Source: Neocallimastix lanati (nom. inval.) (Eukaryota > Neocallimastigomycota > Neocallimastigomycetes > Neocallimastigales > Neocallimastigaceae). From it: 64,000 bases of DNA. Of the stretch, positions 1 through 12,573 are shown one piece after another. Every line of letters starts with the position of its first letter. Position 1 is the stretch's first letter. Where the stretch lies: contig JACVTC010000096.1 in the NCBI GenBank assembly GCA_016946835.1, forward strand, positions 157,501-221,500, given 5' to 3'. Position numbers and translations under genes: made by a program. The notes beneath the pieces are model-generated. The model worked only from the letters and a program-made list of their open reading frames with translations, was not told the DNA's origin and searched no databases.

Positions 1-129
1 TATTTAGGATATTAAGGATTGGGATGTCCAAGCAAGATGAAAAATACGATCTCTTTTTATTTTGAAAAAAAAAAAAAAAAAAGGAGGTGTGGTCTAGTTT
101 TGAATTACTATCGTTGCATGCACCCTTAC

Positions 130-190
130 TTGTTACTTCCAAAATTCATCATATAAAAAATTTTTTAGTCCATTTATTTACCTTCTTAAG

Positions 191-237
<47 letters not shown>

Positions 238-294
238 TTACTTCCAAAATTCATCATATAAAAATTTTTTAGTCCATTTATTTACTTTCTTAAG

Positions 295-333
<39 letters not shown>

Positions 334-419
334 TTACTTCCAAAATTCATCATATAAAAATTTTTTAGTCCATTTATTTACTTTCTTAAGCAATTTTTTT
401 TTTTTTTTTTTTTTTTTTT
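130..419. repeat. Tandem repeat, three ~95-105 bp units with long T tracts
   Basis: Three copies start near 130, 235 and 331. Each begins with a TTGTTACTTCC motif, continues through a CCATTTATTTAC segment and ends in a long T run. The related segment near 11306 carries a single unit with a short T run, so this array looks like a local expansion. The T-rich ends would favour slippage or unequal exchange. No coding potential is visible. Confidence 0.9.
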
Positions 420-718
420 AACTTAGTTCTTGACGGTGCACAAAGAACAAGATCATACTTCAAAGAGTTCACCACAACATCTTGATTCGCCTAAAAAAAA
501 AATTCCTAGTGCTGAAAAAATTATTAAAATGGTCATTAATAAATAATAAAATTGAAATTGATTGAAATAGAATTGGTGAGCGTGGACAAGCTTTGTCTAA
601 ACTCCTTTTCATTAATATTAATATTAATATTAATATTAATAAAAGATTCCGAATATTTGAATCATTAATTTTTTTTTTTTTAGTACTGGCTTTGGAAGTC
701 AAATATAGAATCAAATGT

Positions 719-767
<49 letters not shown>

Positions 768-1096
768 AAATTAATAACCGTTTACCGTTTACCTTCTCCT
801 CTAATACCTAAAACATCTAATTTATATATAAAATATTACCTATTGAGTGGAACAAAATCCTATGCCTTTTTTTTTTTTTTTTTTTTCAAATCTAGAAAAA
901 ATCAAGGTAAGTTTCTTTATAATCGTTTTTTTTTTTTTTTTTTTTTTTACACCTTTGACAAATTTCTTGAAATTGAAATATAAAATAAAATAAAACTATC
1001 ACTTTTCTATCTTTATTACGGAAATCCAAATGGCTCTGATCTAAATAAAATTATTAATTATTATTATTATTAATTATTAATTATTATTATTATTAT

Positions 1097-1135
<39 letters not shown>

Positions 1136-1258
1136 GTCCATATTCCGAAATTCTTTTTGGAGACGACTATATTTTCGAAAAAAAAAAAAAAAAAGTTTTG
1201 TAACATGGTGAATCCGAGAGAGATACCTCGATAATTGTTATCATCAGATAGATCATCT

Positions 1259-1295
<37 letters not shown>

Positions 1296-1945
1296 GATAT
1301 AGATATATAATACTTGCTTCATTCCATGAACTAGGAAATATTCTCTATTCCATTATTTTAGAGAGAAGATCTTCTGTAAACAATTTAAAAACAGAAGCAG
1401 AATATTATTTTCTGAATTTTCGTCATCAGGAGGAATTAAAGCTTTATAAAAAATACAATAGAAATTCCATCTGGGCCTGAAGCTTTATAATTTGAAGTAA
1501 GCTAATAGTATTTCTTTAATTTCTTCTATACTAATGTCCTTGATTGATTGATTCATATCCCATTCATTATGTTTCGTATCCCTGAATGGATCATCAGAAA
1601 AGATATAAATTTCTTAGAAACAGCATCAATACTACTACTAATATCAGGATCTGGGATCACTTCCTCTAATACATTAAAATAGGTATTGTCAAAAATTGAT
1701 TCTTTTTTTTTTCATTTATACAATTTAAATCTATCCCATTTAAATTTTTTTTTTTTTTTATAGGTAGAGAGAAAGAATTATCTGAATTATCTAATGAAAA
1801 ACATTTACCCATTTATTAATAAAGACTTATGATCCAAAATAGGGGGAAAGTCAATAAAAGTACCATATGAAAGTAAATCTAACATATGATCATTGACAAT
1901 CGCATGGCCTATATCAGATTCTCTATCACCTCTACTCTATGAAAT
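420..1945 (-). mobile_element. LINE (non-LTR retrotransposon) reverse-transcriptase debris
   Basis: Read on the minus strand, 1443-1488 gives KASGPDGISIVFF, the conserved N-terminal reverse-transcriptase block of LINEs. Further along, 469-600 gives ACPRSPILFQSISILLFINDHF, which resembles the CPLSPILFNLFINDL block. The order agrees with one element running leftward. The segment is heavily decayed, its frame is lost repeatedly, and T tracts of up to 43 bases interrupt it (721-763). A shorter relative lies at 11241-11690, and its right-hand part (1889-1945) recurs at 11632 and 16346. It is non-functional. Confidence 0.75.
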
Positions 1946-2305
1946 TATTTATTATTTATTATTTATTAATAAGTATTTATTTATTTATTACTTATTTATT
2001 TATTTATTATTTATTATTTATTTACTTATTATTTATTTACTTATAATTCATTTATTTATTAATTATTATTTATTATTTATTTATTTATTATTTATTTATT
2101 TATTATTTATTTATTTATTATTATTTATTATTTATTTATTACTCATTTATTTATTATTTATTATTTATTATTTATTATTTATTATTTATTATTCAATTAT
2201 TTATTAATTATTAATTATTAATTATTATTTATTATTTATTAATTATTATTTATTATTTATTATTTATTTATTTATTTATTATTTATTTATTTATTTATTT
2301 ATGTA
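1945..2305. repeat. TTA/TTTA microsatellite (copy A)
   Basis: About 360 bases consist almost wholly of TTATT and TTTATT units with small imperfections. Open frames through it encode only Leu/Ile/Tyr-rich low-complexity peptide and are not genes. The same kind of tract occupies the corresponding position in the two other copies of this segmental repeat (11690-12190 and 16728-17350). Confidence 0.9.
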
Positions 2306-2570
2306 TATATTAAAAAAAAAGTTTTATATATACATAAATTATATACAACATATACAATAGACATCTACATTTAAATAAAAAAAAATTTTTATTTTTTTAT
2401 TATTTATAATTTTCATTATTCATCTTTCTTTATTATTATTATTTTTTTTCCTTTTTTTCTTTTTTCCTTCCCCCTTTTTTTTCCTAATATATTTCTTTTA
2501 TAGTTATTTAGTAGGTACTTTAAAATACAAAATCTTATTTGGAGTAATGTTATAAAAAAGTAATTAGAAT

Positions 2571-2622
<52 letters not shown>

Positions 2623-2660
2623 TAAATTTTGTACATTTAAAATTTTATTTGAAATTATTA

Positions 2661-3220
2661 TTAATCATATCCATTATAAATCCATATTAAAGCCATAATA
2701 TCTAGAAGGATGAAAAAAACTAAGAAGATAAATGATAAAAGTAGGAAAAAGTTTGATAAAACATTAATTAAGTTCTTTTTTTCTTTTAAATCCTTCATTC
2801 TTTCTTTCTTAGCTTCATTTTTTAAGTAACAAAGGGGGAAAATGCCGGTTTGTTCAGTAATGTCGTTTTTACCATACGCTCTACCGTCGGGATACACTTC
2901 AATAATATAAATACGATCTTTAACACGAAGGATGAGTTCTTCTTTTTCTTTAACACGAAGGGTGAGTTCTTCTCTTTCTTCTTCCTTTTTTTCCTTTTTT
3001 TTATTATTTCTTTACTTGGTTCATAGTTGGTACAAACCGTATAACATTTCCCAGCTGTATACCATGTTTTAGCTAGGAGGGAGGCTTCTTTGCACTTTAT
3101 GTTTTCAATTAATATATCTTTAATTTCAAAGATGAAATATACTACGATAAACCCTATTATACAAATTACAATCCCTATACCAATGTATTGTAACATTCTA
3201 TAAACTCTCCATAGATTCAT
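2661..3220 (-). pseudogene. SH3-domain membrane protein, copy A, frame interrupted
   Basis: This is a relative of the intact gene at 12574-13101. The N-terminal half starts at 3220 (MNLWRVYRM) and has a hydrophobic segment, IGIGIVICIIGFIVVYFIF. It continues to the SH3-like CYTVCTNYEPS and then leaves frame in an A/T-rich tract. The second half (2661-2900) has PDGRAYGKNDITEQTGIFP, matching the distal part of an SH3 domain, then a charged stretch and a second hydrophobic segment ending in WIYNGYD. Compared with copy B, a stretch of about 30 bases encoding an ELTLRVK-like sequence is duplicated. It is probably a pseudogene, unless the tract is a sequencing error. Confidence 0.65.
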
Positions 3221-3224
3221 GTTA

Positions 3225-3308
3225 TCCCCCCAAAGAAAAAAAAGTTAATGAAAATATAAGAAAAAAGAAAAAGAAATCTAAATGATATATATATATATAT
3301 ATGTATTT

Positions 3309-3340
<32 letters not shown>

Positions 3341-4530
3341 GGCAATTCTAAATAATTGTGATTTACTGTTAATATATTTAATAAAATTTTGTTTATTAAG
3401 TTATATCTTAAAAACTATTTTCATTTCATTACTAATTTTTTTTTTTTTTCCCTTTTTATATTCCATTGAAATTATATTTTATTATTATAAATAAAGTACT
3501 TATTCATATTTATATTCATATTCATATTCATATTATATATATATATTTATATATATAAATTTATATGTTATATTTGGCATATAAAAATTAAAAATTTGGT
3601 TTTAATATCTTAATCTTTATAATTAATAATTAATAATTAAATTAGATTTAATAATTTATTAATTATGATTATTTTTTAAATATACATGAAATCCTATTTA
3701 TTATATTATTATTATATTTATTATGTTGTTTATTATGTATTTACTTTGTTCGAATTCTAATGGCTTTTAAATACATTTATTTACATTGTTATTACGTTAA
3801 AATAAAATAAAATAAATAATGAAGTTAGTGAATGAAGCATTAATAAAAATTAAAATTAAAATAAAATAAAAATAAAACTAATAATAAATTCTTATAAAAA
3901 CTTATTTTTAAGTAAAAAGCATTTTAGTTTTTTGAAACAATTGACACAAATTTGTAATTGAAAAGAAAAATTTTTTTTATAAAGTTAAAAAAAAAATATA
4001 TATATATATAAAATTAAGATCATCATTAACAACAACTACAGAAAAAAATAAAAAAAAAAAATAGTAGTATATTAGATGTTAAACACTTTTTTTTAAAATT
4101 TTAATTAATAAATAATTAAATAATAAATAATAAATAATTGAATAATTAAATAATAAATAATTAAAAATTGAATAATAATAAATAATAAATAATAAATAAT
4201 AAATAATAAATAATAAATAATAAATAATAAATAATAAATAATAAATAATAAATAATAAATAATAAATAATTGAATAATAAATAATAAATAATTAAATAAT
4301 AAATAATTGAATAATAAATAATTGAATAATAAATAATTGAATAATAGATAATTGAATAGTAAATAATTAAATAATTGAATAATTGAATAATTGAATAATC
4401 AATAATCAATAATAAAAAAGTAAATAGTCATTTAATTATTTATTAATTTATGATTTACCATGAATGTTTTTTTTTTTAAAGTTGACACATGGTTATAAAT
4501 TTGGTTATGAAAAAAAAAAGGTTAGAACCA
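3225..4530. other. AT-rich flank of segmental repeat copy A, no gene
   Basis: This is non-coding spacer. It resembles the flank of copy C (18253-19800) in order: a TTCGAATTCTAATGGC segment, a run of AAAT-type repeats, an AATAATAAATA microsatellite (about 4110-4420) and a GTTGACACATGG motif followed by GGTTAGAACC. This places the right end of repeat unit A near 4530. No splice-bounded coding blocks were seen. Confidence 0.6.
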
Positions 4531-5180
4531 TTCAAGAAAAGATGTGATAATTTTTAATTTAATTATTTTAATTTAATTTATTTTTTTTTTTATTCATATA
4601 TATGTTAAGTAGAAAAAGAATTCTATATCTAAAATAATATGTATATATATTATATGTATAATTGTATAAAAATAATGTTTAATAAAAAAAAAGATAAAAA
4701 ACGTAATTATAGAAAGAATAAGGAAAAGGGGAGAGAAAAAGATGAATTATCAAACAATTTCAATTTTTTTTTTTTTTTATTTATTCAATAAAATAAAAAA
4801 AAAAAAAAAAAAAAAAAACCTGTTTTAATTTTTAATTTTATTTTTTATTTTTTTTTTTTTTTTATTTATATATATGATTATTTAATTATTTATTAATAAA
4901 TATTCTTTTTAATTATATATTATTTATTATTTATAATTTATAGATTTATTATTTAACATTTATTAGTTAATAAAATACATGGAATAAAAAAAAAAAAAAA
5001 AAAAAAAAAAAGATAAAAGAATAAACATAAAAACACAAAATAATGATATAATATATTCTTGTTTCATTTAATCAATATGAATTCCTTTTATTAAAATTAG
5101 AGTAAACGATTTGGTCAATAAATTATATCAATAAATTATATAAAAATTTTAGAATGCATTTTAACCTTTATTTTTTGTGA

Positions 5181-5232
<52 letters not shown>

Positions 5233-5255
5233 TAAATGGATAATTAATTAATTAT
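4531..5255. other. AT-rich spacer with A and T homopolymers, nothing recognised
   Basis: The stretch holds several A or T runs of 20 to 30 bases and short TA repeats. I see no coding block, RNA gene or element end in it. Confidence 0.6.
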
Positions 5256-5259
5256 GTAT

Positions 5260-6735
5260 TTACTATAATATATTTCAAAACAATTATTAAATTTAGCATT
5301 TGATATTGATGAAATTGTATAATAAAATAGGTCGTGATATTCTTCCATCCATTCTTCCATGTCTTCAAAAACTCCTATGTCTCTTATTGTCCGTTCAAAA
5401 CATAATTTGTTTTCTTTAAAATTATAGCTTAATGGAACATAATTATTTAATAATTCGGTTAAAGTATTTATAACAAATTTAGATTTATTGTTATAAATTA
5501 GAGATCCAATAACACAGCATCTTATAATTATAGTATAAAATTAATTATGTTCCATTGTCGTGTCATTTTCACTTTTATAAAGTATATATTCAGGATCTTT
5601 TAAAACTTTAGATAATTCATCATCATTTAAATATTTGTCTCTAAATATTTAAATTTATCTATTTCTTGATATGAATAATTATATTGCTCATTAATTTTTT
5701 AAATGATATTTTTTTAATTCAAAATTAATTTTAAACAAATCTTTGTTTCCAAACCATAAGTCTTTATGTTTAATAAATTTATTTTCATGCAACTTATTTT
5801 TATTTAAAAGATATTCTTTAATATTAGTAATAGTGAAATTATTTATATTACTAGTAATTTTATACTCATCTAAAAAGGGTTTGCATTTCTCTAAAGCAGT
5901 ATCAATCGAATCATCTGGATCCATATCTATTAATGTACTATCTCCACAAATGCTATTAATGAAATCTTCCATATTTTTTATCATCGCATTTGAAATATAA
6001 AGTATTAGGTTTATAAATTTTAGAAGAAATTTTTTTTTTATTAAATTTATAGGGTAAATCGGTTTTAAACGAAAAGGAGCTATACAATAATCATATTTTA
6101 TGTTTTTTTACAAATATTGATTAATATATATTCTAATGCTTTAATATCTTCTCCATATTTATTTTTCAAATAAGATGATACACCAATATATCCTATATAT
6201 TTAATAATATTTTTTAAATTAATATATTTTCTTTTTAAATAATATGCAATATAAAAAGTAATAAATATAAAATTACTATAAAATATTTCGTTACATTTAA
6301 AATAATCAAAAATTTTATAAGAAATATAATTGTATTTTAATAAACAATATAATGAAATATGTGAATATTCGTTTAAAAGTGTCAAAATGTAGGAATTATT
6401 ATTATCATTAACTAACTTTTTAATAATATATTCATTTATTATTACTAACTGTCTATATTCATTTTTATTATATGTATTATTTTTACTTTCATATCTTTCA
6501 AATTTTTCAATTAATCGATCATATTGTCTATCATTATATATTTTAAAATATTGCTTATACATTAAACTTATATCTACTACATACTCATGATATTTTATTC
6601 TTTTATATAAATATAAAGGCTTATATAAATATTATTCCCTTTAAAAGAAAGATTATATAATATTTCAGGGTTACATGTTTTACTCCTTAATTCTTTAAAA
6701 AATAATTCAGTATTGTTTTCTTTTTCTATATTCAT
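5260..6735 (-). pseudogene. Decayed coding region, family not recognised
   Basis: The minus strand gives coding-like pieces in consistent order. A start at 6735 gives MNIEKENNTELFFKELRSK. This is followed, in another frame, by a 154-residue stretch (6098-6562, with YKQYFKIYNDRQYDRLIEKF). Next comes a 97-residue acidic piece (5691-5984, with MEDFINSICGDSTLIDMDPD), and a last piece near 5330-5500 with DIGVFEDMEEWMEEYHDLFYY. Residue composition is that of an ordinary cytosolic Asn/Lys/Ile-rich protein. At least three frame changes separate the pieces, and I saw no convincing introns, so a pseudogene is likely. Gaps due to short introns are the alternative. I cannot assign a family. Confidence 0.5.
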
Positions 6736-6739
6736 TGTT

Positions 6740-7240
6740 TAATAAAACTTTATAATTGCTTATTATTTAAATATTTCATTTTAAAAATTAAATAATATTT
6801 ATATTTATATAAACATAAAAAATTTTAAATGAAAAATATTATTTAAAATTGACAAAGAAATATTATTAAATTTTTTATAATATGTTAAAAATATAAAATA
6901 TTTCGTAAAAAGCGAAATTATTGTATGTCAAATACTTTAATATGAGCTTAATTGAAAATTTTAATTTTTTGTAACTAATGTTTATTTAAGATTTTTTTTA
7001 ATAAACCTCTAATTTTTAATATGATTTTAATCATATATTATATTAAGATAAATAGTAGAATAAGTGTTAAATATATGAAACAGATTATATATATATAAAT
7101 ATAGATATTAGTAACGTAGCAAGACACGTTTCACATCCATGATTTAATACTTTAAGCAATATTTGAGGTATAAAATGATTTTTTTTTTTTTTTTTTAATT
7201 TTTAAAAATAAATCAAAAATAATATAAAATAAAAATAAAT
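6740..7240. other. Intergenic spacer between divergently placed decayed genes
   Basis: AT-rich, with no coding block. It lies between the start of the minus-strand decayed gene (6735) and the start of the plus-strand decayed gene (7244), so it may be a former shared promoter region. Nothing more specific is visible. Confidence 0.5.
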
Positions 7241-7243
7241 ACC

Positions 7244-9790
7244 ATGAAAATATTAATATTATTTTAATTATTGATTATAGCCATCGGAGCCTATTGTAGC
7301 TCTCAAAATCATACTACGTCAAACATTTTAAATCAATTAATTGCGGCTATTGATGAATTATGTACCGTTGATCCTAATAGATGTGGTCCAAAATCAACTA
7401 TAACTGGTTTTCCCATCAATGTAGTTATAGGTTTAGATGAATTAAATAATTATATTCAAGGATCAATTTATGATATTATTCCTGAATTACGAAGACTCAG
7501 TAATAAGGAAGCCGATAATTTTTTTTAAGAATGAATTACTTCCTATTATTAAAGATGTAATTGAAGAATTAGGAATAAATATGTTTGAAAAGGAAATTAT
7601 TGACGCAGAAGCTATTAATATTATTGAAAACATTTATATTAATCTTAGAAATAAAGATATAATTGCAGAGTTATTTGGATTCAAATACTGACATAAGTAT
7701 TTTCCCTTCATTATTCTCAGATAATTATGTTAAAAAATTGTATATTTATCCGAAAAATGGTAATGGTGGTGATTATATTAAAGAAATTATGGAATATGTA
7801 AAAGATGCTTCAATGAATGATTTTCCATGAAAATAAAGGAAAAAAAAAATTATAGTAATAAAGAACATTTCGATGAAACAAGCTATATTAATGAACCCAT
7901 AGATTATATTAGTGAAGAAGATTTATCGGGAATATTTTTACAATGTAAAAATGACGATATATGTAAAAGTTATTTTACAAACCATCCAAGTTCTAAGACT
8001 TTCCATGTTAGTATTTTCAAAAGTATTATTCATGGCATTGAAAGATATCATTTATTAATAAATGATAGTTATAATAAAATTACAACTGCTCATCCAATTA
8101 CGGTAAAAAAGAGTTTAAATAGTGAAGGAAAATATGAATATGAAGTGGATAAAGATTTTGCCCCAAAAGAAGTATATTTTTATAAACCTCTTCTTATTTT
8201 TAATACAAATATAAATAATCATGTAACTTCTTTAAATAATTTATTTACCGATACAAGTAACCATGGTAATATTAATATTATTAATAATTATTTAAATGAA
8301 TGCAATAGAATAAGAGGAAATTCAGTTATTAAAAATCTCAGTCCTGATGAAAAAGAACAAATTACTAATGCTAATACTATACTAAAACAATGTATGTTTG
8401 ATAAATTAGAAATTTATGCAAACGATAATAATTATGATTTAACACTTGAACAAAAATTAAGATTAGCTAATGATATAGCTTCTAAATTAATTGATTTGTA
8501 TAGAACAAAATCAAATAGTAATCCTAACCAAAATGTTTCATTTAGTAATAATGAAATTAATAATAATATAGAAATGGTATTAAATTCGGGACAAACTGAA
8601 TATAATCATCAAAATAATATTTTTGATTTTAATTTAATTAAAAAATTTGTTTTCAAAAAATCCATCATTAAATTCTGAAGATATTACAAAATTATCAAGT
8701 ATGTTAAAGGATGATGTTAGGTCTTCTAAATTAACTACATCAGAAATAGATAATTTTATTAATGATTTACAGAGACATATAAATTCCAATCCTGGTATTA
8801 AATTTACAATTAATGCATCTAATCAAAATGTTGAGAAAGTTTTAAACGAAATATCAAACCGTTAAAAAATAAATACTATTTTTAAAGAATTTATATGCTA
8901 TGTCGTTTTGTTCAAATGATGAAACAAGAAGGAATATGGAAAGTATTCATAAATTTTTTGGAAGAAAAAATTATCATATTACCGATCCTTCAAATAAAGG
9001 TTATTTTGAAGATAAATCTTTAGCATTCAATATAAAAACAGGAGTCGTATTCAGGGATCTTAAAGTTAAAGGTAAAATATATATACCTTAAGCTGATGAT
9101 ATTAATTTAGGGACATTAATTACTGAATATAAAATGGAAGGATATCATTACAAAGATCCAGATACTAATGTTGCTGATTTAAATAGAATTAATAAAAATG
9201 GGGTTGGTAAATATATATTAGGGACAAGATGATGTAAACAATAAAGGGGTTGATGTATTAGGTCATTTAATTAGTGTAATGTCAGATGATCAAAAAAATA
9301 CAAATTTACCACAACAATTAGCAAATTTATATAATTATTTAACCATTAGTAATAATAATGATGGAACGAAAGAAATTACATGATTTTACAGATCCAAATT
9401 GTTGGGCTAATGAAATATAACAGTGCAATATAGTTGATATTTTTATTAATTCATATAACAATAGAAAAATATTCACTGAAATACTAAATTCATTAAAAAA
9501 AATGAGTATGATTATATTAAATTCAGATACGATAATGAACATGATGTTAATATAAGAGAAAATTTAAAATATGTTTTAGATAATTGTTTAGGAAAAGGTT
9601 TCACCCTAAAAGAGTTCACAAATAAAAATAATGTATTAGATAAAAGTTATTACAAATGAATTTAAAAATTATGTAGTAAATGCAATTAGTAATAATGTAA
9701 CTAATGACTTAAATAAAATTATGCAAAGTGTGAATAGAGCTATTAGTCAATCCTATAATGTTCTTAGAAAGTCTAATGACTTATTATAAA
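7244..9790 (+). pseudogene. Decayed gene for a large, probably secreted protein of unknown family
   Basis: An ATG at 7244 opens a signal-peptide-like MKILILF...LLIIAIGAYCSS, broken by an early stop. Coding-like sequence then continues through several frames: 7271-7528 (NQLIAAIDELCTVDPNRCGP), 7470-7691, 7827-8678 (283 residues, the longest open piece), 8647-8865 and 8900-9091. Decayed fragments carry on to about 9790. Successive pieces overlap or abut, so small indels rather than introns best explain the breaks; I estimate eight or more. The piece at 7827-8678 is Asn/Lys-rich and ends in a helical, hydrophilic region. No known domain is recognised. Confidence 0.55.
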
Positions 9791-9799
9791 GTTTTGATT

Positions 9800-10560
9800 T
9801 AAAAAATAGATTATAAGTCAAAAATTATAATAACACTAAATAACACAAAAATGTTTTATAAACAAATAAGTTTTATTATATTTAGATTTTAAAATAATCT
9901 TTATTAATTATTAGTGTTATTAACAATAAATCGTTAATAACAATTACATCGATTAAAATACATGAAATTTGGTTAACTATTTATATTTTTATCTTATTAC
10001 ATTTAGAATATATAATTCCTATTGAATTATATTATCTAACTATTTATTTAAAAACAATACTAACCTAAACTAATAATAAATAATTAACTATTACTAAATA
10101 AAGAGAATTATAATTAATAACTAAAATAAATATAAACAATTTCAATCGAGCTCATTTATTATTTATTTATTATTTAAATATTATTAATAAATTCTTATTA
10201 TATTTTCTATTTAAAATTAATATAAAAGTTGTCATAATTATTTAATATGATTTTAGCATAAAATGCCGCAAGTTTCAACATGACTAATTGCATAGTTTCA
10301 TGTTGTTAATTTATCTTGTAAAAAACCTTAACTCTTATTATTTAAATTAAATTACATAAAAAGAAATGATTTTCAATTACTAGTTTCACAAGAGAAATTT
10401 TTAATTTATTAATATGATTGGGAAGAAGTCGAAGTTTTGTTTAAAATTATTTGCAATAATTTTATACACGTGATTTTTAATAGATTTATTTCAATTTTAC
10501 TTAAATTTATGATTAAATTTAATTAAAATTTATAAAGATATTAATAATATCTTTACACTT
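9800..10560. other. AT-rich spacer, nothing recognised
   Basis: This stretch follows the decayed plus-strand gene. I see no open frame of note, no tandem array and no element ends. Confidence 0.5.
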
Positions 10561-10579
10561 ATTAAATTATTTTGATAAT

Positions 10580-11120
10580 TCTATTACCCCACGTCTAAAA
10601 TATAGCGAACAATACTTATCTATTACGAAAGATTTAAGTAAGTATGAAAATGAAAACATTGAAAATATTAATAATGACGCATTAAAAATGCATTTTTTAA
10701 AGGCAAAATATATTCACTCTTATATCGGATTTTTTTAATAATATTGTTAATGAAAATACGAAACCTGTATTCTTCAATTTTAGAAAAATTACTGGGAATT
10801 ATCTAAATCGTCCTTTAGAAAATAGTAACAACTCTATAAAGATTTATACATAAATACGTTAATGTTTACTGATGGTAATGGTATTTATGAACATATTTTT
10901 GCAGTAAATATTCCAGGTATAATAAATGTTATTGGAATTAACGCAGCCCATTTATATCAATTAGATAATTTTCTTTTTATTTGAACTAAGTAAAGGTGCA
11001 AAGTAAGAGATTTTACTAAACACATAGGAGTTAATTATAATCTTCTTAAATGGAATGGGAGTTTTTGAATTTTAATGAAAATTACTAACAGAAAAGAGAG
11101 CCTTGGTGACTTTAGTATTT
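10580..11120 (+). pseudogene. Decayed coding fragment, unrecognised
   Basis: The plus strand shows coding-like text with a less extreme base composition than its surroundings. Examples are PRLKYSEQYLSITKDLSKYE near 10590 and LMFTDGNGIYEHIFAVNIPG near 10860. Stops and frame changes separate the pieces. It ends just before the perfect fold-back at 11187-11240. I do not recognise the family; it could be either a host gene or part of a mobile element. Confidence 0.4.
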
Positions 11121-11186
11121 TAGTAATTTAATAATAGGGTTCAACGATAAGCTTTTATCAAACGGTATACCTAAATAAGTATAATA

Positions 11187-11240
11187 TTGCTGGTCATCCC
11201 AATCCTAATATCTAAATATTAGGATTGGGATGACCAGCAA
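11187..11240. repeat. Perfect 25-bp inverted repeat with a 4-base loop
   Basis: The left arm is 11187-11211, the loop CTAA is 11212-11215 and the right arm is 11216-11240. All 25 pairs match. The right arm flows into the segment that recurs at the start of the window (GGATTGGGATG..CAAGCAAGATG at about 17-40), so the fold-back marks an inverted junction at the end of a LINE-type segment. Confidence 0.92.
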
Positions 11241-11690
11241 GATGAAAAATAGGATCTCTTTTATTTTGAAAAAAAGGAGGTGTTGAATCACCATCGTTGC
11301 ACACTTGTTACTTTCAAAATTCATCATATTAAATTTTAGTCCATTTATTTACCCTCTTAAGCAATTTTTTTTTTTAAATTAGTTCTTGACGGTGCACAAA
11401 GAACAATATCATCTGTAAAAAGTCCACCACAACATCTTGATTCTATTAAAAGAATTCCTAGTTCTGAAAAATAATTAAAATTGTCATTAATAAATAAATA
11501 GATTGAAAAGAATTGGTGAAAGTGGACAAGCTTGTCTAACTCTTTTCATAATATTAAAAAATTCCGAATATTGATCCGAAATTGGGGGAAAGTCAATAAA
11601 AGTACCATATTAAAGTAAATCTAACATATGATCATTGACAATCGCATGATCTATATCAGATTCCCTATTTACTCTACTCCATGAAACTAT
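11241..11690 (-). mobile_element. LINE reverse-transcriptase debris, copy B
   Basis: This is homologous to 1-650 plus 1830-1945. On the minus strand, 11488-11545 gives RVRQACPLSPILFNLFI, the clearest LINE reverse-transcriptase motif in the window. Compared with copy A, about 1.2 kb is missing between CCGAATATT and GATCC (junction near 11570), and the ~95 bp tandem unit is single. It is non-functional. Confidence 0.8.
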
Positions 11691-12251
11691 TTATAATTTA
11701 TTATTCATTATTCAATTATTTATTATTTATTATTCAATTATTTATTATTTATTATTCAATTATTTACTATATATTATATATTATTTAATTATTTATTATT
11801 TAATATTTATTTATTTAATATTTATTATTTATTAATTATTAATTATTAATTATTAATTATTATTTATTAATAAATATTTTTTTATTATTTATTATTTATT
11901 ATTTATTATTTATTATTTATTTATTATTTATTATTTATTATTCATTATTCAATTATTTATTATTTATTATTCAATTATTTATTATTTATTATTCAATTAT
12001 TTACTATATATTATATATTATTTAATTATTTATTATTTATTATTTATTATTTATTATTTATTATTTATTATTTATTATTTATTATTTATTATTCATTATT
12101 TATTATTCATTATTTATTATTCAATTATTTTTTATTTATTATTTATTATTTATTATTTATTATTTATTATTTATTATTTATTTATTAATGTATATAATAA
12201 AAAAATTATATAAAACATATATACAATAGACATCTACATATGTATTAAAAT

Positions 12252-12293
<42 letters not shown>

Positions 12294-12300
12294 TTCATCT
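11690..12300. repeat. TTA/TTTA microsatellite and T tract (copy B)
   Basis: The stretch has imperfect TTATT units to about 12190, then a short segment shared with copies A and C (CAATAGACATCTACAT), then a run of about 37 T (12250-12287). It has the same position and order as in the other two copies. Confidence 0.85.
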
Positions 12301-12349
12301 TTTCTTTATTATGATTAATTTTTATTTATTTATTTATTTTTTTTTATTT

Positions 12350-12384
<35 letters not shown>

Positions 12385-12573
12385 TCCTTTTTTCCTTTTT
12401 TCCTTCCCTCCTTTTTTTCTTAATATATTTCTTTTATAGTCATTTAATAGGTATTTTAAAAAATAAATTTTTTTTTTGAGTAAAGTTATAAAAAAATAAT
12501 TAGAATTATATATATATATATATATATATATTTTTTAAATTTTGAACATTTAAAATTTCAATTGAAATTATTA

